From Candidatus Parcubacteria bacterium (GTDB lineage Bacteria > Patescibacteriota > Patescibacteriia > Patescibacteriales > UBA12075): a stretch of 37,353 bases of DNA. The stretch is taken from assembly GCA_023142915.1 (NCBI GenBank), contig JAGLIO010000074.1, forward strand, positions 1-37,353, written 5' to 3'. Under the pieces are notes generated by a model. That model worked only from the letters and a program-made list of their open reading frames with translations, had not been told where the DNA came from and did not search any database. The translations under genes were made by a program, and so were the position numbers. This document shows positions 16,521 to 23,600 of this stretch, in pieces (positions within the stretch are counted from its first letter, which is position 1; each line of letters begins with the position of its first letter).

Positions 16521-17252
16521 ATGAATTTTATTTTTGATTTAATTTTCCCGATAGAATGCTTGGGCTGTGGCAAGCAGGGAAAATGGCTATGCGACAAATG
16601 CTTTAAAAAACTTGAAGTTAACAGCAAACAGCATTGCTTGAATTGCAAAATTGAAAATGATTTCGGAGAATTATGCCCTGAATGTAAAAAATTGTTTTAC
16701 TTGGACGGCGCACTTGCTGCTGGAAATTATGAAAACAAGCTAATAGCGCAATTAATTAAGCAATATAAATATTATTTTTCTAAAAAAATCGCTGATATTC
16801 TCAGCGATTTTTTACTTTTCTTTCTTAGGAATTTAAACAGCCAAATAATTTTACTGCCAACGAAAAAAGCGAACGCGCCTGAATTTTTATTTAAACAAAA
16901 TAATTATTATATTATGCCGGTTCCTTTGCATAAACGCCGCTTGCGCTGGCGCGGCTTTAACCAAGCAGAGGAACTCGCAAAAATATTATCAAAAAAACTG
17001 AACATTCCAATGCTTTTAAACCAATTATCCAGAAAAAGGCACAGCAAGCCTCAAGCCAAAATGAATTCACAAAAAAGAAAAACCAACATCAGCGGCTGCT
17101 TTCAACACACTGGCGCCCCTCTTGACGGAAAAAATATTATTCTTATTGATGACGTCGTGACAAGCGGCTCAACCCTGAATGAATGCGCGAAAGTTTTAAA
17201 AGAAAAAGGCGCGAAAGAGGTTTGGGGAATTTGCGTTGCTTGGGGCGGGTAG
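16521..17252 (+). CDS. comF: ComF family phosphoribosyltransferase-like protein
   Basis: 243 residues. The N-terminal double zinc-finger-like region has CLGCGKQGKWLCDKCF and CLNCKIENDFGELCPECKK. The C-terminal phosphoribosyltransferase domain has the PRPP-binding motif IILIDDVVTSGSTL (about residues 209-222) and the family motif MPVPLHKRRLRWRGFNQAEELAKIL. ComF is required for late steps of natural transformation in several bacteria, with helicase or single-stranded-DNA contacts. It starts 3 bases after the propeller gene and converges with pemK with only 2 bases between stops. Confidence 0.93.
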   Translation: MNFIFDLIFPIECLGCGKQGKWLCDKCFKKLEVNSKQHCLNCKIENDFGELCPECKKLFYLDGALAAGNYENKLIAQLIKQYKYYFSKKIADILSDFLLFFLRNLNSQIILLPTKKANAPEFLFKQNNYYIMPVPLHKRRLRWRGFNQAEELAKILSKKLNIPMLLNQLSRKRHSKPQAKMNSQKRKTNISGCFQHTGAPLDGKNIILIDDVVTSGSTLNECAKVLKEKGAKEVWGICVAWGG

Positions 17253-17254
17253 GA

Positions 17255-17593
17255 TTATAAACCAAAATGTTTTTTTAAATATTCTTCTACTTGAGCCATT
17301 ACAATAAATTCTATTTCACCAATCTTATGAATAAAACGCGCTTTATCAAAACTGATTACGTGATAAACTTTGATTAATGAATCTTTATTTAACCTATTTT
17401 TTAAATCTTTTTTTACCGCAATGTCATCTATATATTTATTGGTTGAGCTAGTCATAGGCATTATAGTAACTACTGTTGCAATCTGTATTTGTTTATTGCT
17501 TTCAATAATAAGAGCCGGCCTATCTTTCATATATTCATGACCGACGCTTTTGCTTTCTATAAATTTAACTAACCATATTTCTCCTTTCTTCAT
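17255..17593 (-). CDS. PemK/MazF family endoribonuclease toxin
   Basis: 112 residues, typical of MazF-type toxins that cut RNA. The start KKGEIWLVKF, the KDRPALIIESN strand with the conserved Arg25 and VVTIMPMTSS with the catalytic-site Thr/Ser are all visible, and the C-terminal helix VMAQVEEYLKKHFG fits the fold. No MazE/PemI-type gene lies upstream; instead the start codon overlaps the stop of the LexA-like gene by 4 bases (ATGA), so the repressor occupies the antitoxin position and its production is coupled to that of the toxin. Confidence 0.92.
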   Translation of the reverse strand: MKKGEIWLVKFIESKSVGHEYMKDRPALIIESNKQIQIATVVTIMPMTSSTNKYIDDIAVKKDLKNRLNKDSLIKVYHVISFDKARFIHKIGEIEFIVMAQVEEYLKKHFGL

Positions 17594-18336
17594 AGTTGTT
17601 TTAAGCTGCGATAATAATTAGCTTCATCCGCTGGCATATCGCCAAGGACATCAAGCGCGTCTCTGCCGGCGGCATCCTGCATTGCCGACAACTCCTTAAA
17701 TGAAGAATTTTTTATTACATTTTTTACAACCCCGTTAACCATATAATTATCATTTTGATGAATAAAAATTGGCGTAATATTTTCGGTTGACTCTGAGGTA
17801 AGCGCGATTTGCTTTCCTTTGCCATCCCATAAAAATTTTTTTATGTTCGCGGCGCCGTCAATTACAGATAACACATAATCACCATTACTAGGACTTTTAT
17901 TACCCGGATCAATCAACACGTAATCGCCCTCTTCAATGGAAAATTCACCATTCACTTTAGCCTGATTCATTGACGGACCTTGAGCCTTAACCGCGAAAAT
18001 ATTTTTTACCTTGCCAATCAAACTTTTTGATACGCGGAGATATCCTTCCAAATTCTCTTCGGCAAACGCGCTTGCTTCACCGCAATCAGCACAGCCATAA
18101 ATAGGGACAGCCACAACGGAATCTTTTCTTATAATTTCCGGATTTACTTTCCCAATTTCACCGGTTTTCTTATTGATATCAACTAATCCCTTCTTTTCCA
18201 ATTGAGCTAAATGATGGCGAATTTTTTGCGGATGCGTTTCATCCACCAATAAAGCAATATCCCTTAAACTCATTTTTTTAAGATTTATCTTTGATGAAAT
18301 GCTTAATAATTTATTTTGTATAGGGTGGATTTGCAT
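17590..18336 (-). CDS. LexA-like S24-family repressor with a C-terminal extension
   Basis: 248 residues. The N-terminal winged-helix part (about 5-60: MSLRDIALLVDETHPQKIRHHLAQLEKKGLVDI) is followed by an S24/S26A self-cleavage domain: cleavage site Cys85-Gly86 (GCADCGEASA, Cys-Gly as in UmuD), nucleophile Ser122 (AQGPSM) and general base Lys166 (AANIKKF). Residues about 211-248 extend beyond the usual domain end and are rich in acidic and alanine residues. The spacing Ser-Lys is 44 residues. Preceded by a consensus promoter and a palindromic operator. I infer a DNA-damage-responsive repressor of the toxin operon; the tail may neutralise the toxin. Confidence 0.85.
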   Translation of the reverse strand: MQIHPIQNKLLSISSKINLKKMSLRDIALLVDETHPQKIRHHLAQLEKKGLVDINKKTGEIGKVNPEIIRKDSVVAVPIYGCADCGEASAFAEENLEGYLRVSKSLIGKVKNIFAVKAQGPSMNQAKVNGEFSIEEGDYVLIDPGNKSPSNGDYVLSVIDGAANIKKFLWDGKGKQIALTSESTENITPIFIHQNDNYMVNGVVKNVIKNSSFKELSAMQDAAGRDALDVLGDMPADEANYYRSLKQL

Positions 18337-18361
18337 AATTTTTCTCTAATTGCTTGTTAAT

Positions 18362-18390
18362 ATTATATATCAAATATATATCCTTGTCAA
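18362..18390 (-). promoter_or_regulatory. Consensus promoter of the repressor-toxin operon
   Basis: On the minus strand TTGACA (18390-18385), exactly 17 bases, TATAAT (18367-18362): a perfect match to the vegetative promoter. The predicted leader is about 18 bases and contains AGAG as a weak ribosome binding site. Confidence 0.85.
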
Positions 18391-18417
18391 ATTTATGTCA
18401 TAAATTCTCGCTTATCT

Positions 18418-18434
18418 TGTCAAGTGTCTTGACA
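18418..18434. promoter_or_regulatory. Palindromic operator between the divergent genes
   Basis: Perfect inverted repeat TGTCAAG-TGT-CTTGACA. Its right arm contains the -35 of the plus-strand promoter. A third related half-site CTTGTCAA at 18383-18390 overlaps the -35 of the minus-strand promoter. This arrangement would let one repressor shut both promoters. Confidence 0.65.
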
Positions 18435-18457
18435 CTTTATCTTAAATTTATTAATAT
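18429..18457 (+). promoter_or_regulatory. Promoter of the small divergent gene
   Basis: TTGACA (18429-18434), 17 bases, TAATAT (18452-18457). The -35 is inside the operator palindrome. Confidence 0.65.
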
Positions 18458-18475
18458 TAAGTTAAGAGTACTTTT

Positions 18476-18521
18476 CTCGCTCCCCAGAAGCGAGTTTATT
18501 AACCCTGATTTGAGTCTGGGG
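18476..18521 (+). ncRNA. Structured RNA leader: hairpin whose loop pairs downstream (pseudoknot or switch)
   Basis: Stem CTCGCT (18476-18481) / AGCGAG (18489-18494) encloses the 7-base loop CCCCAGA, every base of which is complementary to TCTGGGG at 18515-18521. The second helix could form a pseudoknot with the first or replace it. The element lies in the predicted 5' leader of the 18545 gene. No known riboswitch class was recognised. Confidence 0.5.
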
Positions 18522-18544
18522 CGCAAATCAATTAAAACAAAATT

Positions 18545-18688
18545 ATGAATAATTCTAGAAAAGTCACCAGCCGTAGTGCGGCTAGAGCTTCAAGCAATGT
18601 TTTACGAGATGATCGGACTGGTCGGAAATCAAAAACAGCGGCAGGCAGCGCGCTGTCTCAAACTCCGAATAAACGGAGGAAAAAATAA
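18545..18688 (+). CDS. Small basic protein of 47 residues, unknown function
   Basis: Begins MNNSRKVTSRSAARASSNVL and ends with a Lys/Arg-rich tail (PNKRRKK); a central TAAGSALSQ motif is flanked by basic residues. It is strongly positively charged, compatible with nucleic-acid binding. No Shine-Dalgarno is visible, as for several genes here. Support for a real gene: a promoter with a near-consensus -35, an operator, a structured leader and a strong terminator 17 bases after the stop. The pattern AGSALSQ seems reminiscent of small proteins near mobile genes, but I cannot name a family. The alternative is that the whole 18465-18730 transcript acts as an RNA. Confidence 0.55.
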   Translation: MNNSRKVTSRSAARASSNVLRDDRTGRKSKTAAGSALSQTPNKRRKK

Positions 18689-18705
18689 AAACAAATATAG
18701 CATGG

Positions 18706-18736
18706 GGAATAGAGTGAAAGCTCTATTCCTTTTTTT
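18706..18736 (+). terminator. Intrinsic terminator of the small divergent gene
   Basis: Perfect 9-bp stem GGAATAGAG / CTCTATTCC, loop TGAAAG, followed by seven T. Confidence 0.92.
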
Positions 18737-18800
18737 AGTTAGCTATTTCCAATCAGTGATTAAAATTTATGTAATTGTCTTGAACTATGATTTTAATTGA

Positions 18801-20681
18801 TTATTGTGCTGGGCTATGGTTATCTTTAATAAGCCCAAATTTCATATTTTCTGCCGCTTCAACACCAACATCCGATCTTAACAAAAAATCATCTAAAAAT
18901 TTCTTTTTCGCTTCGCCTTGCATTAATTCCACTTGGCTTTTTTTTGATAAAAAGGGAAATAGCGTAAATTCAAAATTGTTGTTTTGCAAAACGGCTTTGA
19001 CTGCCAAGCCTTCTTGCGTGTCTTTTGAAAAATATTGATCAAATATAAAATTACCAAGCGAATAAAAAATATACTTGCCTTTATACTCTTCAACTCCTTG
19101 AACAACATGCGGATGATGGCCAATTATCAAATCAGCTCCAAAATCAATTAATTTACGCGCGAATGTTTTTTGTACCGCGTCATAATCACGGCTATACTCT
19201 TTGCCCCAGTGCATATTAACTATTACGGCGTTGGTTTTTGATTCTAAATTTGTAATAATTTTTTCAACTTCCGCCTCGCTTAAAATTCCGTAAACCATGC
19301 TAAAACTTGCCATGCCGATTTTTTTTCCGGCAATATTTAATATTTTAAAACTGCAGTCACCGGTCTTTCTATCACGGCATCCCGAATAAGAAAAACCCAA
19401 ATCATCCAAATTTTTTCTTGTTTCAATAATTCCTTGCTCTCCTTGATCAAATATATGATTATTCGCGATTGTAGAAAAATTAAAATTGTAATTTTTAAGA
19501 TTGGCAATTATCTTTGGCGCAAAAGCAAAATCATAAGCCATTTTAGGGTCATAATGCGCGCCGTCATCTGTAACAGCTCCCTCCAAATTCGCTGAAATTA
19601 TATCACATCCTTGAAAAAATTCTTTTTCCTTGCCGGCAATATTTTCAAACAAATAATCAAAACCTTTTTTATCAATTATATCGCCGACATGGCGATCAAA
19701 CATTAAGTCGCCAAAAAATAAAAATTTTATAGCAGTTGGTTCAATTAATATTTTTTCTTGTTCTTCTTTTGCTTCTTGCTTGTCTCCTCCAAAAAACACA
19801 GCCGTTACATAACTCGTTGTCTCAACATTTAAATTATTATGCATTATTCCGGAATTAGTGTTTTTTAAAATCTTTATTTTACTGTTTTCCAAATAATCTT
19901 TCATCATCATTGGAATTGCCACGCATGACGGGCAATCCAAATTATCATTAGTCATTTTAAAAATTGCTCCATAATCGCTATTCTGTATCGCGGATATTGT
20001 TTCCAAATCTTTTACCTGCGCAATCTCTCCGTCCAAATAATGGGAAAAATCAACTGAAGAAATAATAACAACGTCATCATTTATATAATTCTTTAAAAAA
20101 TTAAAAAACTCCAGCGAATGTTCAATGTCTATTTTACGGCTCATTAAAATCGGGACTACTTTTGAATTTGGCGAATAATGTTTTATAAACGGCAACAGAT
20201 TAAAACAAGCATGATCGTTTTTTACTATTTCATTATCAAGTTTGATAAAATCTGATTCAAGCAAAATATTAATCATTTCCATGTCAGATTCAATTATTCC
20301 CAAATCCGTATCCCAAGAATAATCAGAACAGATCATCAAAGCATCGCCAAGCTCATTATGGTTCGGTCCGATTATTAAAACCGTTTTTGGCTGATTGCTT
20401 AGCGCGACAGAAAACAATTCAGCAATTAAATCCGCCGCAAGCAAATGATGCGGAGAAATGCCGGCAAATATATTATTCTTTATTTTATTTTTATTTATTG
20501 GATACTTTTCCAGTGATTCAAAAAATATTCCCCTATCTTCCAAGGAAACATTATTTATCTTTTTATCCTGCCTGTCTTGTATCTGTAAATTATCCAATTT
20601 AACTAAATCAAAAAAAACAACTGCAAGAGATGTTGCTAATAAAATACAAATTAATAATATTATTTTATTTTTTCCCATCAT
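18801..20681 (-). CDS. MEMO domain-CapA domain fusion protein, membrane-anchored
   Basis: 626 residues. One N-terminal membrane helix (about 6-26) is followed by a MEMO (AmmeMemoRadiSam protein B) domain, residues about 60-305, with ISPHHLLAADL (His78-His79), LIIGPNHNELG, SSVDFSHYL and CPSCVAIPM, the positions of its metal-site His and Cys residues. Residues about 318-600 are a CapA (poly-gamma-glutamate synthesis, metallophosphoesterase-fold) domain with FGDLMFDRHVG, SANLEGAV, IANNHIFDQG, IIGHHPHVVQG and FYSLGNFIFDQ. Both would be outside the membrane. It overlaps the alpha-2-macroglobulin gene by 17 bases and is the second gene of that unit. Substrates are unknown. Confidence 0.9.
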   Translation of the reverse strand: MMGKNKIILLICILLATSLAVVFFDLVKLDNLQIQDRQDKKINNVSLEDRGIFFESLEKYPINKNKIKNNIFAGISPHHLLAADLIAELFSVALSNQPKTVLIIGPNHNELGDALMICSDYSWDTDLGIIESDMEMINILLESDFIKLDNEIVKNDHACFNLLPFIKHYSPNSKVVPILMSRKIDIEHSLEFFNFLKNYINDDVVIISSVDFSHYLDGEIAQVKDLETISAIQNSDYGAIFKMTNDNLDCPSCVAIPMMMKDYLENSKIKILKNTNSGIMHNNLNVETTSYVTAVFFGGDKQEAKEEQEKILIEPTAIKFLFFGDLMFDRHVGDIIDKKGFDYLFENIAGKEKEFFQGCDIISANLEGAVTDDGAHYDPKMAYDFAFAPKIIANLKNYNFNFSTIANNHIFDQGEQGIIETRKNLDDLGFSYSGCRDRKTGDCSFKILNIAGKKIGMASFSMVYGILSEAEVEKIITNLESKTNAVIVNMHWGKEYSRDYDAVQKTFARKLIDFGADLIIGHHPHVVQGVEEYKGKYIFYSLGNFIFDQYFSKDTQEGLAVKAVLQNNNFEFTLFPFLSKKSQVELMQGEAKKKFLDDFLLRSDVGVEAAENMKFGLIKDNHSPAQ

Positions 20682-23600
20682 CCCGCTTGTTTTTATTTAT
20701 TTCTCTTACAAGATAAACAATTCCGATGATTGTCATGATTATTGGAAATAGCAAGCCATAATATTTTTTAATTGGGGCTTTTTTTATTTTTAATTCTCTG
20801 ATAATACCAACATTTTTTTCAGAAAAACTTTCTATTGCCCATTCTTTGATTTCCTCCATTTCTCTTGAATTTTCTTCTATTTCCAAAGTTTGCGCGTCTG
20901 ACATTCCTGATATTTCAGGAGAATACATATAAGAAACATGCGCCGGCGGTACTTGAAAGATTCCGCTGTTTACGACTCTTGCTTTGTATTTAATTGTTCT
21001 TGCGCCATTTCTCGGGTATCTTAAATAAACCTGTATCCCGTCTTTTTTATAATCTTTATCGCCATACCAATACCATCTGCTATAAGAGTTTCTGCCTGAT
21101 TCATTTTTTAATGTTGTGTTAATCGGAATCATTCCGGCAGGCAAAAAATCTTCAATTATCGCGTACTTTCTGTCATTTCCAAAACCGTTCACTTTTAATG
21201 ATATTTCAACAACATCGCCGATTCCAATGGAATAATTAACGCCTTTTTCGTTTTGATAAACGCGATCAATTGAAACGCCGTTGCTAATTGCTTTTGCTTT
21301 TGCGTCTGAATTAAAGTTTTCAATCACAAGCGTTGAGTATATTTTTGTTTTTTCTTCCTGCTCTATCCTTAATTCAGAGCCGCTGTTTTTTATATCAGAC
21401 TCTGAAATATTTAATTCAATAAAACTGTTATTTTTATCAATCACGCCTTTATCAATCATAATATCATCAAGATAAACAAAATATCTATTGCTTTCATTCA
21501 TTTGATAAACAACAAGATAGTCAACCAATGCTTGAATTACCCTGGCTGTTCCGTAAGTATTTGACCAATAGCGAGTTCCGCGATTTTCCAATAAATAACC
21601 GGCCGCCTTATGAATTATGCCGCTTTCATATTTTACTGACAACAAGGCTCTTATCGCCATCGCGTTTGAAGCGTTTCTTGAGCCGTATTTTTCTGAATTT
21701 CCTGCAATCCAATAAATATATTTTCCATCTGTTTTTGATTTTGATAATAATTCTTCAATTCCGATATTTGCCGACTTACTATGACCTGCCAAAGAATTTG
21801 CCATTATCGCGTAAGACAATGATTCAACATCTAAATTTTCAAACTCATTAAAATCATCAATTTTATCTCCCAAAAGAACTAAAACATAATTTCTATACGC
21901 GATTGCTTCATTTTTTGATGATGCGCCGTATTTTGTGTATGAATTCAAGTCTATATCGCGAAAAAAATTGCTTGCTTTTTCAAGCACGCTTTCATCAATA
22001 TCAACTCCGGCGTTTTTTGCTTTTAAAACATATTCAAAAATATACGCGCTTAACGCAATTTCAGATTGATCGGAATTCCACCAAGCCCATCCGCCGTCAT
22101 TATTTTGAAAATTGGCTAAACGATCTATTCCGGCCATAATCATTTTATCCAAATCTTTTCCAAAAAGTTTTTGCTTGAATATTTTTTCATTTTCTTTGGC
22201 AATAACAGCAGGCACAAATTGGCTTGTGGTTTGCTCCATGCATCCATAAGGATAGCCTACTAAATAATCCATTGCCGACATTATCGGTCCTTCAGCAGAC
22301 AAAGATAAGGTTAAGTTAATCTTTGCCTGTTTGGAAGAAGTTGCCAATAAGTCAATCTGATAATTTTGATTGCCATTTCCTGAAAAAGATTTTGTCTGCC
22401 AAAAACCAAACTCTTTAACAGGTATTTTTATTTCAATAATGTCGCCGATTTCATCATCATTAATATCCAAAGCTGAAAATCTTATTACTGCCTGTTCGTT
22501 TTCTTTTTCAGGAAAAACCGACCAATTTATTTGCTTAAAACCTTTTGATTTTATAACAATCTTTTGACTTGAGCTTGCGACGCGTCCTGAATCAAATTCC
22601 AAATCAACAAAAAATTCTCTATCAATATCACTATAATTATTTACAATTGCCGACACAATTATGCTGTCGCCGGTTCTTAATATATTTGGCAATACAGGCT
22701 CTATAAAAATATCTTTTGTGACCAACAAATCTTTTTTTGTTTGACCGACTTTTGTGTCAAGCGTTGCCGCGACTGCCGAAATTACCCAAGTTGTTAAATT
22801 GTCAGGCAATTTAAAAGTAACAGATGCCCTGCCGTTTTTATCTGTTTTTACGCTCGGATTCCAATAAGCTGCATCTTCAAAAACGCTTCTGGTTCCGCCT
22901 CCTTTATCATTATGCACCCAAATATTGTTCGCAATAAATGTATGATATTTTCTTATTTCCAAATTATAAACTTCAAATTTGCCTTTTTGCCATTCAACGG
23001 AATATACTTTTTGTTTTTCTCCATTTGAGTTACGCAAATAATCGCCAATTTGAATTAAGCCGGCAACATTCCAATCGTTATTAATCATTAATATATGATT
23101 TGGCGTTATTTTTAAATTTTCATTAATAATCAAGTATCCATCCACGACCGCATTGTGAACATCAACAACTTCTGCTTTAACCAATTTTTTATTTTCTTTA
23201 TTCGCAAATGTTAATATTTTATCGCCTATGCTAACTTGGCTGATGCTTTTTATTTTATTATCTTGCATTAAAATTTCAGTATCTGCTGAAAAACATCCGC
23301 CTTTTTCAGCCATATCCATATTTAAACCTTTTAATGAATGACTCATTGAAGTGTAAGAATTTCTTACAGACCAAAATTTATCAAAAATATTTCCGGTATT
23401 ATCATCAGCCAATTCAAACAATGCTTTGTCAACCAGCCAAATTGTTGACTCGGTTGAAACACCGTTGCCATTTATGTCTTTTGTTAGAATATCAAGCCGA
23501 ACAGTATCACTAGGTCCGTATTCATCTTTATCGGCCTTGATTTCAACATCCAATAAATATTTTTCAGCTGACACATTAACGTTTCGTATCGCCCGATCAA

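Noticed and set aside
18576-18800. A 74-residue plus-strand ORF overlapping the small basic gene
   Set aside because: It runs through the strong terminator at 18706-18736; the ORF at 18545-18688 fits the promoter and terminator better.
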